Origin: Comamonadaceae bacterium
GTDB taxonomy: Bacteria; Pseudomonadota; Gammaproteobacteria; Burkholderiales; Burkholderiaceae_C
Assembly (NCBI GenBank): GCA_947443645.1
Contig: CANEXF010000002.1
Location: forward strand, 1-64,000
Direction of reading: 5' to 3'
Length of the DNA: 64,000 bases
A model generated the notes under the pieces. That model had not been told where the DNA came from, did not search any database, and saw nothing but the letters and a program-made list of their open reading frames with translations. Positions 51,168 to 59,373 of this stretch are shown here, in pieces. The position numbers and the translations under genes are program-made. Every line of letters begins with the position of its first letter. Position 1 is the first letter of the stretch.

Positions 51168-52061
51168 TCAGTTCTTGACTTCTTCAAACGTGAAGGCCGT
51201 GGCCAGTTTGATCAGCGCGTACTCGAGCAGCAGACCAACGATGCCGATCACAAAGATCGCGATGATGATGTTCTTGACGTTCAGGTTGTTCCACTCGTCC
51301 CAGACCCAGAAGCCGATGCCTACGCCGCCGGTCAGCATTTCCGCCGCGACGATGACCAGCCAGGCGGTGCCCACTGCCAGGCGAACGCCGGTCAACATAT
51401 AGGGCAGTACGGCGGGAAAGAGGATCTTGGTGACGATCTTCCATTCACTGAGGTTGAGTACGCGGGCCACGTTCATGTAGTCCTGCGGTACGCGCTGCAC
51501 GCCAACTGCGGTGTTGATGATCATGGGCCAGATCGAGCAGATGAAGATGGTCCAGATGGCCGCCGGGTTGGCGCCCTTGAAGACCAGCAGGCCAATCGGC
51601 AACCACGCCAGCGGCGACACCGGCCGCATCAGGCTGATCAGCGGATTGAACATGCGGCTCAAAAAGGTGAAGCGGCCTATCAGGAAACCCACCGGTATGC
51701 CGACAAGGGCGGCGAGCCCAAAGCCCAGCGCCACGCGCTTGAGCGATGACAGCACGTTCCAGCCCACGCCCTGGTCGTTGGGGCCTTTGCTGTAAAACGG
51801 ATCACGAAAGATCTGTATCGCCTGGATCAAGGTGTCCTTGGGTGAGGGAATGCTCGCGCCGGTTCCAAGCGACACCATCTCCCACACCAGCGCCAGCAGG
51901 CCCAGACCCAGAACAGGCGGCAATATTCCCATCCAGAGAAACGACATGTCGCGCTGTGGCCTGCTGGCTTTGCTGGCGGCCAATGGCGCGACAGCTGCGC
52001 CTTTGGCGGTGGCTGCGGGTGCAGCGGTGTCCAGGGGGTTGTGAAATACTGCGCTGACCAT
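51168..52061 (-). CDS. nrtB: Nitrate ABC transporter permease
   Basis: 297 aa with about six hydrophobic segments. The EAA loop is in YMNVARVLNLSEWKIVTKILFPAVLPYMLTGVRLAVGTAWLVIVAAEM (about 195-245), which contacts NrtD. N-terminal 40 residues are Ala-rich and cytoplasmic. It forms the membrane channel for nitrate (or nitrite) uptake between NrtA and NrtD. Confidence 0.94.
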   Translation of the reverse strand: MVSAVFHNPLDTAAPAATAKGAAVAPLAASKASRPQRDMSFLWMGILPPVLGLGLLALVWEMVSLGTGASIPSPKDTLIQAIQIFRDPFYSKGPNDQGVGWNVLSSLKRVALGFGLAALVGIPVGFLIGRFTFLSRMFNPLISLMRPVSPLAWLPIGLLVFKGANPAAIWTIFICSIWPMIINTAVGVQRVPQDYMNVARVLNLSEWKIVTKILFPAVLPYMLTGVRLAVGTAWLVIVAAEMLTGGVGIGFWVWDEWNNLNVKNIIIAIFVIGIVGLLLEYALIKLATAFTFEEVKN

Positions 52062-52100
52062 GGCTTTACCTCGTTACTTGGTGTTCAGGGAAAATCAGGC

Positions 52101-53348
52101 TCAGGCCGCGTGGACTTTGAAGCTGTCGGCGTACTTTTTCGGGTCCTTGCCGTCCCAGACCACGCCGTCCATCAGCTTGCTGCTGCGCATCACGTCTTTC
52201 GGTACGGCGATCTTGGCGGCGCTTGCGGCCTGCTTGTAAATGTCGATCTGGTTGATCTGCTTGGCCAGCGCCAGGTAGTCCGGATGCTCCTTGATCAGGC
52301 CCCAGCGCTTGTGCTGGGTCAGGAACCACATACCGTCCGACAGGTAGGGGAAGTTCACCGCGCCATCGCCGGAAAACTTCATGTAGTTGGGGTCATCCCA
52401 GGTTTTGCCCATGCCGTTCTGGTAGCGGCCCAGAATACGCTGGTTGATCGCGTCCACGCTGGTGTTGACATAGCTCTTGTCGGCGATGGTTTCGGCCATC
52501 TTGTTCTTGTTGGTCAGACTGGCGTCAATCCACTTGCCGGCTTCCAGGATCGCAGCGGTCACGGCGCGCGCCGTGTTCGGGTATTTCCTGGTGAATTCGG
52601 CCGTGGTGCCTAGCACCTTTTCAGGATGGTCCTTCCAGATGTCCTGTGTGGTGATGGCAGTCACGCCTATGCCGTCAATGATGGCGCGGTGGCCCCAGGG
52701 CTCACCGACGCAAAAACCATCCATGTTGCCCACCCGCATATTGGCCACCATTTGCGGTGGTGGCACGGTGATGACCTTGGCGTCTTTCATCGGGTTGATG
52801 CCATTGGCTGCCATCCAGTAATACAGCCACATCGCGTGGGTGCCGGTGGGGAAGGTCTGGGCAAAGGTGTATTCGCGCTTGTCGGAGGCCATGAGCTTGG
52901 CCAGGCCAGCCCCGTCCACGGCACCCTTGTCGGCGAGTTTTTTCGACAGCGTGATGGCCTGCCCATTGTTGTTGAGCGTCATCAGCACCGCCATGTCCTT
53001 CTTGGGGCCTGCGGTACCCATGTGCACGCCGTAGAGCAGGCCGTACAGCACATGGGCAAAGTCGAGTTCGCCATTGACCAGCTTGTCGCGCACACCGGCC
53101 CAGCTTGCTTCCTTGGTCGGAATGATGGTCACGCCGTATTTCTTGTCTATGCCTAGTACCGAGGCCATCACCACCGAGGCGCAGTCGGTCAAGGGGATAA
53201 AGCCGATCTTGACTTCCTTTTTTTCCGGCGCGTCCGAGCCCTGCGCATAGACTGCCGCGCGCAGCGCCGGACTGATGCCAACCGCGCCCACGGTGGCGGC
53301 CTGCAGCACGCTGCGGCGGGTCAGTGAAGATTTCAGCAATTCAGTCAT
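52101..53348 (-). CDS. nrtA: Nitrate ABC transporter substrate-binding protein
   Basis: 415 aa. Tat-type leader LTRRSVLQAATVGAVGIS then the NrtA/CmpA periplasmic binding fold: VKIGFIPLTDCASVVMASVLGID (about 46-68), EASWAGVRDKLVNGELDFAHVLYGLLYGVHMG, and FCVGEPWGHRAI. The RR motif and signal peptide point to the transported receptor rather than the cytoplasmic sensor NasS, which lacks a leader. First gene of the nrtABD-nirBD-nasA-ybiB-cobA operon. Confidence 0.93.
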   Translation of the reverse strand: MTELLKSSLTRRSVLQAATVGAVGISPALRAAVYAQGSDAPEKKEVKIGFIPLTDCASVVMASVLGIDKKYGVTIIPTKEASWAGVRDKLVNGELDFAHVLYGLLYGVHMGTAGPKKDMAVLMTLNNNGQAITLSKKLADKGAVDGAGLAKLMASDKREYTFAQTFPTGTHAMWLYYWMAANGINPMKDAKVITVPPPQMVANMRVGNMDGFCVGEPWGHRAIIDGIGVTAITTQDIWKDHPEKVLGTTAEFTRKYPNTARAVTAAILEAGKWIDASLTNKNKMAETIADKSYVNTSVDAINQRILGRYQNGMGKTWDDPNYMKFSGDGAVNFPYLSDGMWFLTQHKRWGLIKEHPDYLALAKQINQIDIYKQAASAAKIAVPKDVMRSSKLMDGVVWDGKDPKKYADSFKVHAA

Positions 53349-53399
53349 GTTGAGTCACTCCAGAAGGTAAAAAAGGAAATCAATACCGGGACAGAAAAC

Positions 53400-53504
53400 A
53401 AAAAAGGCGCTCGACCAGAGCAGCCACGTCAAACGTGGGTGCAGGGTGCGAACGCCTTTGTTCTTGATAGAGACACTTCGCTTCGCCGTTGAATCGAAAT
53501 GTCT
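53400..53504 (-). promoter_or_regulatory. ANTAR-type antitermination leader with terminator
   Basis: Reading the minus strand. P1 (53504-53471): outer stem AGACATTTCG with CGAAGTGTCT, inner TTC/GAA, hexaloop AACGGC (53490-53485). P2 (53463-53450): GAAC-AAAGGC-GTTC. Both loops have A at position 1 and G at position 4, the ANTAR hallmark. The terminator (53459-53400) pairs AAAGGCGTTCG with CGAGCGCCTTT and is followed by T6. P2 shares the 5' arm of the terminator, so the two are mutually exclusive: ANTAR-protein binding would allow transcription of nrtA. NasT is encoded nearby. Confidence 0.86.
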
Positions 53505-53518
53505 TGCCTTCAAGATTA

Positions 53519-53534
53519 AGCAATACTCGTGCCA
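53519..53534 (-). promoter_or_regulatory. Sigma-54 promoter of the nitrate operon
   Basis: Minus-strand TGGCACGAGTATTGCT matches TGGCACR-N4-TTGCW at all fixed positions. The predicted start near 53508 lies 4 nt before P1 of the ANTAR leader, giving a leader of about 160 nt. An NtrC-like site is upstream at 53665-53681. Confidence 0.82.
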
Positions 53535-53664
53535 ATGCTATTTGAGTCTGCTTTGGTTTGAGTTTTTAAATGGAATGTTCCCGGAACGTCCTGCTGGTGA
53601 ACGCAGGCAGCTACTTATTTAATAGCGAATGGGGTTGGCTGAGCTGCTGCGAGCGGGCGTGTGC

Positions 53665-53681
53665 TGCACTGCTTTTGTGCG
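53665..53681. promoter_or_regulatory. Candidate NtrC enhancer site
   Basis: TGCACTGCTTTTGTGCG fits TGCAC-N7-GTGCA with one mismatch and lies about 165 bp upstream of the predicted sigma-54 start, a normal enhancer distance. A weaker half-match (TGCACCATTTCGGTCTT, 53683-53699) adjoins it. Confidence 0.6.
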
Positions 53682-53818
53682 CTGCACCATTTCGGTCTTG
53701 AATCGCGGCGCGTGGCCTTGGCTGAGCTGGCCTGGGTCAGCCAGACGCGGGCCAGCGCCAGTTCAGGCGCTTGGACGCCGAGCGAGGGCGGTAGTGCAGG
53801 CAGTCAAGACGCATTTAG

Positions 53819-53851
53819 CCCGGTGCAGCCTGCAGCGAGGGCTGCACCGGG
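53819..53851. other. Strong 12-bp hairpin after the collagen-like gene
   Basis: CCCGGTGCAGCC pairs perfectly with GGCTGCACCGGG around a 9-nt loop. It begins 16 bp after the stop codon of the collagen-like gene. No T run follows on either strand, so it may be an RNA-stabilising or factor-dependent end. The rest of 53535-53866 carries the NtrC-like site, an AT-centred repeat at 53589-53630 and no visible gene. Confidence 0.7.
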
Positions 53852-53866
53852 ATTGTCCTGTGAGCT

Positions 53867-54217
<351 letters not shown>

Positions 54218-54405
54218 TCACTCAGCGCGACGACTTTGCTGCACGCATTGAAATGAGCTGGTAGACCCGATTCACTGACACCGCCGACTGGCTTTGTGCC
54301 CTGAATTGGTGACCGTGAACGTTTTTACGGTGCGCTCGAGCGGCCTGGCGTAGGACAGTTGCGGTAGCCGCTGTGGGCCAGGCGCACGCTGGCGTGGGGC
54401 GGCAA

Positions 54406-55038
54406 TCAGCCCAGCAGGTCGGCCACGTCGAGCATGCGCTGGGCTACATCGGCCATGCGCAGGCCTTTGTCCATGGCCGCTTTTCTGAGCTTTTCATAGG
54501 CTTGGGGCTCGGTCAGGCCCTGGCGCTGCATCAGAAGTGCCTTGGCCTTGTCGAGCAGCTTGCGCTCCTGCAGCTCGGTCCTGGCATCGGCCAGCTCGCG
54601 TCTCAGGCCTTGCTCATGCCGGAATCTGGCCATAGCCACCTCGAGAATCGGGCGTATGCGGGCGGGCTCCAGCCCGGCCACGATGTAGGCCGAAACACCG
54701 GCGGCCACCGCGTCATCGACGTGACTGGTGTCGTTGTCGTTGGTAAACAGCACAATGGGGCGCCGCTCGTCGCGTGTGGCCATCACCACATGCTCCAGCG
54801 AGTCACGCGCGTCGCTTTCGGCATCCACAATGATCATGTCGGGTTGCAATTGCGCCAGGCGTTCGCGCAAAAAGGTGTCTGCGGGCAACGTGGCAACCAG
54901 GTTGAACCCGCCTTCGAGCAGCCCGATGCGCAATTGACGCGAGCGGTCTATCAACGCCAATGCGGCGTCGTCCGCAGCCTCAGCGACGGCCAGATCTGGT
55001 GCAATAACCACCAGGCGCAATAAATGGGGCGACTTCAT
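54406..55038 (-). CDS. nasT: ANTAR-domain response regulator NasT
   Basis: 210 aa. An N-terminal pseudo-receiver domain (about 7-125; LVVIAPDLAVAEA, PDMIIVDAESDARD, VLFTNDND, AAGVSAYIV) is followed by an ANTAR RNA-binding domain (about 145-205; ELQERKLLDKAKALLMQRQGLTEPQAYEKLRKAAMDKGLRMADVAQRML). NasT proteins bind two-hairpin leaders and prevent termination of nitrate operons, normally restrained by NasS. The matching leader lies upstream of nrtA; nasS is not adjacent. The 227-bp gap after it (54179-54405) has no visible gene. Confidence 0.92.
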   Translation of the reverse strand: MKSPHLLRLVVIAPDLAVAEAADDAALALIDRSRQLRIGLLEGGFNLVATLPADTFLRERLAQLQPDMIIVDAESDARDSLEHVVMATRDERRPIVLFTNDNDTSHVDDAVAAGVSAYIVAGLEPARIRPILEVAMARFRHEQGLRRELADARTELQERKLLDKAKALLMQRQGLTEPQAYEKLRKAAMDKGLRMADVAQRMLDVADLLG

Positions 55039-55142
55039 GGCGTCGATTGTGCAAGATTTACGCCTGATCCTGACGCTTGGCGACGTGACAGTGTCTGGCG
55101 TCTGTCAGACGGCGCAATAAATGCGCGGGCTACACTTCCCGC

Positions 55143-56177
55143 ATGATTGTTTTGGGATTTGAATCGAGTTGCGATGAAACCGGCGTGGCGCTGGTCGACG
55201 CCGCTGTCAAAAGCGTGCCGCGCTTGCTGGCGCATGCTTTGTTTAGCCAGATAGACATGCATCAGGCTTATGGCGGTGTGGTGCCTGAACTGGCGAGCCG
55301 CGACCATATCCGGCGCGTGCTGCCTTTGACCCACGAGGTGATGCAGCAGGCGCAGCGCACGCTGGCGGAGGTTGATGTGATTGCCTACACACGTGGGCCT
55401 GGCCTGGCAGGCGCTTTGCTTGTGGGGGCGGGTGTGGCTTGCGCGCTGGCCGCGGCTCTGGGCAAGCCGGTCATGGGCGTGCACCACCTGGAGGGGCATT
55501 TGCTGTCGCCTTTTTTGGGGGCTGATCCACCCGAGTTCCCCTTTGTGGCGCTGCTGGTGTCGGGCGGGCATACGCAGCTGATGCGGGTTGAGCGCGTGGG
55601 CAGCTACGAGCTGCTGGGCGAATCCATTGACGACGCGGCCGGTGAGGCTTTTGACAAGTCGGCCAAGCTCATGGGCCTGCCATATCCCGGTGGGCCACAT
55701 CTTTCCAAGCTCGCCGAGTCGGGTGATGGTGCAGCTTTCAAGTTGCCGCGTCCGCTGCTCCACAGTGGCAACCTTGATTTTTCCTTTGCCGGCCTGAAAA
55801 CTGCCGTGCTGACGCAGGCCAAAAAACTCGGTTCTGAGCTTGAAAGCCGCAAGGCCGACCTGGCCGCCTCCACCCAGGCGGCGATTGTTGACGTGCTGGT
55901 CAGAAAATCAATGAGCGCCATGGCGCAGACCGGCTTGAACCGTCTGGTGGTGGCCGGTGGTGTTGGGGCCAATGCCTTGCTGCGCGAGCAGCTCAACGCC
56001 GTCTGCCTGAAGCGCGGCATTCGCGTGCACTACCCTGAACTGCATCTGTGCACCGACAACGGCGCCATGATTGCCCTGGCTGCCGGCATGCGTCTGCAGG
56101 CGGGGCTGGAATCGCTTGATGGCAGCTATAGCTTTGATGTCAAGCCGCGCTGGCCGCTGGCGGAACTGGTGGCTTGA
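55143..56177 (+). CDS. tsaD: tRNA N6-threonylcarbamoyladenosine synthase TsaD
   Basis: 344 aa. Kae1/TsaD ASKHA fold; transfers threonylcarbamoyl to A37 of ANN-decoding tRNAs with TsaB/TsaE. N-terminal [19 protein letters not shown], metal ligands in [14 protein letters not shown] (H-x3-H, about 111-115), GGHTQLM, and C-terminal [16 protein letters not shown] with [12 protein letters not shown] carrying the third ligand Asp. Divergent from nasT. It overlaps the next gene by TTGA. Confidence 0.96.
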   Translation: MIVLGFESSCDETGVALVDAAVKSVPRLLAHALFSQIDMHQAYGGVVPELASRDHIRRVLPLTHEVMQQAQRTLAEVDVIAYTRGPGLAGALLVGAGVACALAAALGKPVMGVHHLEGHLLSPFLGADPPEFPFVALLVSGGHTQLMRVERVGSYELLGESIDDAAGEAFDKSAKLMGLPYPGGPHLSKLAESGDGAAFKLPRPLLHSGNLDFSFAGLKTAVLTQAKKLGSELESRKADLAASTQAAIVDVLVRKSMSAMAQTGLNRLVVAGGVGANALLREQLNAVCLKRGIRVHYPELHLCTDNGAMIALAAGMRLQAGLESLDGSYSFDVKPRWPLAELVA

Positions 56178-57454
56178 GCGCCTTGGCTGTGCAAAAAATC
56201 GTCAAACACCTGCTGCTCGCCTGCTTTGCAGGCGCTGCGCTGTTTGCGCAGGCCGAGTCTGCCGCGCCACCTGCGGTCCGGCTCGCGCTGATTGAGAGTC
56301 TGTCGGGTCCGTTTGCCAATACCGGCGAAGCGGTGTTTCGCAACCTCGTCTGGGCTGCCGAGCGCGTCAATGCGCGCGGTGGCATCCGGCTGGCGGGCGG
56401 CTCGCGTGCGCTGCTCATAGAGCGTTACGACAGCAAGGGCCAAAACGAAGATGCCTTGGCCGCCTTGCGTTCTGCGATTGACGACGGCGTGACTGTGGTT
56501 GCCCAGGGCAATTCGTCGGCCACGGCGGCGGTCCTGATTGATGCGATCAACAAGCACAACGAACGCGAGCCTGGCAAGCGCGTGCTGTTTTTGAACTATG
56601 CCGCCGTCGATCCGGCGCTGACAAACGAAAAATGCAGTTACTGGCATTTCCGTTTCGATGCCCATGCCGATATGCGCATGGCGGCGCTGATGGACGTGCT
56701 CAAGAATGACAAGGTCGTCAAAAGTGTTTACCTGATAGGCCAGGACTACAGCTTTGGCCAGGCCGTGCTGCGTGAAGCCCGCCTGCAGATCACGGCCAGG
56801 CGACCGGATGTGCGCATCGTGGGCGAAGAGCTGCATGCGCTGGGCCGCGTGAAAGACTTCATGCCTTATGCCGTGAAGATCAAGTCCAGCGGCGCGCAGG
56901 CGGTGCTGACGGGCAACTGGGGCAATGATCTGACCTTGCTGATCAAGGCCGCAAGAGATGTCGGCTACGAGGGCAAGTTCTACACCTTTTATGGCAATGC
57001 GCTCGGTGTGCCGGCGGCTTTGGGTGAGGCCGGGGTCGGCAAGGTGATGGCGGTGGCTGAATGGTTTCCGAATGCGGCTGGCGCGCCCTCGCAGGCTTTT
57101 TACCAGTCGTTTCGCCAGCGCTTTCCCAAGCCGCAGGACGACTATGTGCACATGCGCATGCAGCTGATGGTCGAAGCCTTGGCCCAAAGCATTGAAAAGG
57201 CCGGCACTCTTGAGGCCGGGGCTGTTGCCGCGCAGATGGAGCGGGCGGTGGTCAGCCTGGCCGGTCACAGTGGCGCCATGCGCGCGGCAGACCACCAGTT
57301 TCAGCAAGAGTTGCAGGTGGCGCTGATGGACCGGCAGGGCGCGCCTGGCGTGAAATTTGATGTTGAGGGCTCGGGCTATGGCTTTCGGGTCATACGCACG
57401 GTGGCGGCGGCCAGTGCCGAGCAGCCGCAAAGCTGCAAGATGCTGCGCCCCTGA
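56174..57454 (+). CDS. ABC transporter substrate-binding protein (branched-chain amino-acid type)
   Basis: 426 aa. Hydrophobic leader ([20 protein letters not shown]) then a Leu/Ile/Val-binding protein fold: [56 protein letters not shown] and [19 protein letters not shown]. Periplasmic receptor, ligand unknown; no permease or ATPase gene is next to it. The start is uncertain: TTG 56174 overlaps the tsaD stop, and GTG 56189 is the alternative. Confidence 0.85.
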   Translation: MSALAVQKIVKHLLLACFAGAALFAQAESAAPPAVRLALIESLSGPFANTGEAVFRNLVWAAERVNARGGIRLAGGSRALLIERYDSKGQNEDALAALRSAIDDGVTVVAQGNSSATAAVLIDAINKHNEREPGKRVLFLNYAAVDPALTNEKCSYWHFRFDAHADMRMAALMDVLKNDKVVKSVYLIGQDYSFGQAVLREARLQITARRPDVRIVGEELHALGRVKDFMPYAVKIKSSGAQAVLTGNWGNDLTLLIKAARDVGYEGKFYTFYGNALGVPAALGEAGVGKVMAVAEWFPNAAGAPSQAFYQSFRQRFPKPQDDYVHMRMQLMVEALAQSIEKAGTLEAGAVAAQMERAVVSLAGHSGAMRAADHQFQQELQVALMDRQGAPGVKFDVEGSGYGFRVIRTVAAASAEQPQSCKMLRP

Positions 57455-57500
57455 AATTTCACCAAACGGCGATCAGCGAACTCCAGGCAAAAAGGCGGAT

Positions 57501-58688
57501 ATGCGGCAGGCGGTTTTAAATCTTGAAGAGTCCATGATTCGCCAGGTGGCCAACGCCGGCATGGGGCGCAGGGATGTGCTCAAGTTCTGGTTCGGTGAGA
57601 GTGACGAGGTGACGCCCGCATTTATCCGCGAGGCTGCAGCGGCTTCCTTGCAGCAGGGCGAAACTTTTTACGCACAAAACCTGGGCTTGCCTGAGTTGCG
57701 CGAGGCCATCGCCGCCTATGCGACCGGCCTGCGCGCTGCAGGTGCTGCGGCCATTGACGCAGGCCGGATCGCCGTCACATCGGGTGGCGTTAACGCCTTG
57801 ATGCTCGCGGTGCAAGCCCTGGTGGACGCCGGCGACGAGGTGGTGGCGGTCACGCCGGTCTGGCCAAATCTGACGGCGCAGCCGGCCATCATGGGCGCGC
57901 TTGTCAAATGCGTCAGTCTCCGGCCAGTGAGCGGGCAATGGCAGCTCGACCTGTCGGAACTGCTGGAGGCGATCACGCCCAGGACCAAGCTGCTGATCGT
58001 CAATGCGCCCAACAACCCGACCGGCTGGACACTGAGCCGCAGCGAGCAGCAGGCCATACTCCAGCATTGCCGGCGCGCCGGCACCTGGATTCTGGCTGAC
58101 GAGGTCTACGAACGGCTCTACTTCGAAAGCAGCCCCAACGGTTGTGCCCCGAGTTTCCTGGACATCGCCTTACCGGACGACCGGCTGGTTGTCGCCCAGA
58201 GTTTCTCCAAGAGTTTTCTCATGACCGGCTGGCGCTTGGGCTGGCTGGTGATGCCGCCGGCCATGACGCTGCATATGGGAAAACTCATTGAGTTCAACAC
58301 GTCCTGCGCACCCGTATTCATACAGCGTGCCGGTCTGGCGGCGATTCAGGGCGCAGCGCAGATCACGCCGCAAGTGCTCAGCCATCTCAAAGCCTGCCGC
58401 GACACGCTGATTCCCTTGCTGCAAGCCGTGCCTGGGGTGCAGGTCGCCGCTCCCAAAGGCGGCATGTATGCCTTTTTCCGCTTGCAGGATCAGGCGCGGT
58501 TTGGTGATTCGCTGGCCACCGCCAAGCGGTTGGTGGTCGAAGCCGGTCTGGGACTGGCGCCGGGCAATGCCTTCATGGTCAACCCTCAGCCCGAGGCCCA
58601 AGGCTGGCTGCGCTGGTGTTTTGCCAGCCGGGACCTGGCCAGGCTGGGGCAGGGCGTGGATCGTCTGGAGCGCTGGCTTGGAACATGA
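57501..58688 (+). CDS. Class I/II pyridoxal-phosphate aminotransferase
   Basis: 395 aa. AAT-I fold: KFWFGESDEVTPAFIREAAAASL at the N-terminus, VTSGGVNALMLAVQAL at the cofactor site, LLIVNAPNNPTGWTLSR with the conserved Asn, and PLP lysine in VVAQSFSKSFLMTGWRLGWLV (about 235). Similar to aspartate/aromatic or branched-chain aminotransferases; substrate not resolvable. The ATG at 57501 with AAGGCGG upstream is the start; the binding protein ends 46 bp earlier. Confidence 0.9.
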   Translation: MRQAVLNLEESMIRQVANAGMGRRDVLKFWFGESDEVTPAFIREAAAASLQQGETFYAQNLGLPELREAIAAYATGLRAAGAAAIDAGRIAVTSGGVNALMLAVQALVDAGDEVVAVTPVWPNLTAQPAIMGALVKCVSLRPVSGQWQLDLSELLEAITPRTKLLIVNAPNNPTGWTLSRSEQQAILQHCRRAGTWILADEVYERLYFESSPNGCAPSFLDIALPDDRLVVAQSFSKSFLMTGWRLGWLVMPPAMTLHMGKLIEFNTSCAPVFIQRAGLAAIQGAAQITPQVLSHLKACRDTLIPLLQAVPGVQVAAPKGGMYAFFRLQDQARFGDSLATAKRLVVEAGLGLAPGNAFMVNPQPEAQGWLRWCFASRDLARLGQGVDRLERWLGT

Positions 58689-58708
58689 GCAGGTTCTCAG
58701 ACTATAAT
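58678..58708 (+). promoter_or_regulatory. Sigma-70-type promoter of rpsO
   Basis: TTGGAA (58678-58683) and a consensus TATAAT (58703-58708) with 19-bp spacing, ahead of a leader of about 115 nt before rpsO. The -35 overlaps the end of the aminotransferase gene. Confidence 0.62.
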
Positions 58709-58830
58709 CTGGGGCTCTGCGCAATCGGGTCTTCGTCGACCGGGTTGCCAGAACACGACGAAAGCGGCCAACTCCCATGTCGGGAATGCTGCATCGCTCG
58801 CAAGCGCACCCAGGTGCAAGAAAGAAAATC

Positions 58831-59097
58831 ATGATTGCAAAATTCATCAAGGCTGAAATCGTTCAGTCCAATGCACGTTCTGTCGGCGACACCGGTAGTC
58901 CTGAAGTTCAGGTCGGCTTGCTGACCGGCCGCATCAATGAATTGATGCCCCATTTCAAAACCCACGCCAAAGACCACCACGGTCGTCGCGGCCTGCTGCG
59001 CATGGTGAGCCGTCGCCGTAAGCTGCTGGACTACCTGAAGTCCAGGGATGCAGCCCGTTACACCGCGTTGATCGCCAAGCTTGGCCTGCGTAAGTAA
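58831..59097 (+). CDS. rpsO: 30S ribosomal protein S15
   Basis: 88 aa, the normal size. S15 binds 16S rRNA early in 30S assembly and often represses its own mRNA. Sequence [53 protein letters not shown] is diagnostic. The Met at 58831 starts the conserved region. Followed by a terminator and pnp, the usual bacterial order. Confidence 0.97.
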   Translation: MIAKFIKAEIVQSNARSVGDTGSPEVQVGLLTGRINELMPHFKTHAKDHHGRRGLLRMVSRRRKLLDYLKSRDAARYTALIAKLGLRK

Positions 59098-59111
59098 GCA
59101 CCAATACCGAT

Positions 59112-59150
59112 AAAAAGCGCCTGAGTTGGTTTTTCTGACTCAGGCGTTTT
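59112..59150 (+). terminator. Intrinsic terminator after rpsO
   Basis: CGCCTGAGT pairs with ACTCAGGCG around an 11-nt loop (59118-59126 with 59138-59146), followed by TTTT and preceded by A5. It attenuates or ends rpsO transcription before pnp. Confidence 0.85.
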
Positions 59151-59240
59151 GCACTTTAAAAACGCAAAAAACACAGATTTTCAGAAGTGCCAGCGGCATG
59201 ACTGACTTATATCGGAGCAAGACAAAACGGGTACGCGCTG

Positions 59241-59303
59241 TGTCATTCCACAAAAAAAGTCCTGATCAGGTTGTCCTGGTGTCAGGCGTTTTGTGGAATG
59301 GCA
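59241..59303 (+). promoter_or_regulatory. Long pnp leader hairpin
   Basis: TGTCATTCCACAAAA (59241-59255) pairs with TTTTGTGGAATGGCA (59289-59303) over 15 bp with one G-U; the enclosed 33 nt contain further pairing (CCTGA with TCAGG). It lies about 70 bp upstream of pnp, like the RNase III-cleaved hairpin by which E. coli PNPase controls its own mRNA. The rest of 59151-59373 shows no gene. Confidence 0.72.
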
Positions 59304-59373
59304 TCGTCCTCGATTGTCGCCACTCCGGGCCTCTGGCGCTGCCTCAAGCGCTCGAAACTAGTGGAGAAAAAAC

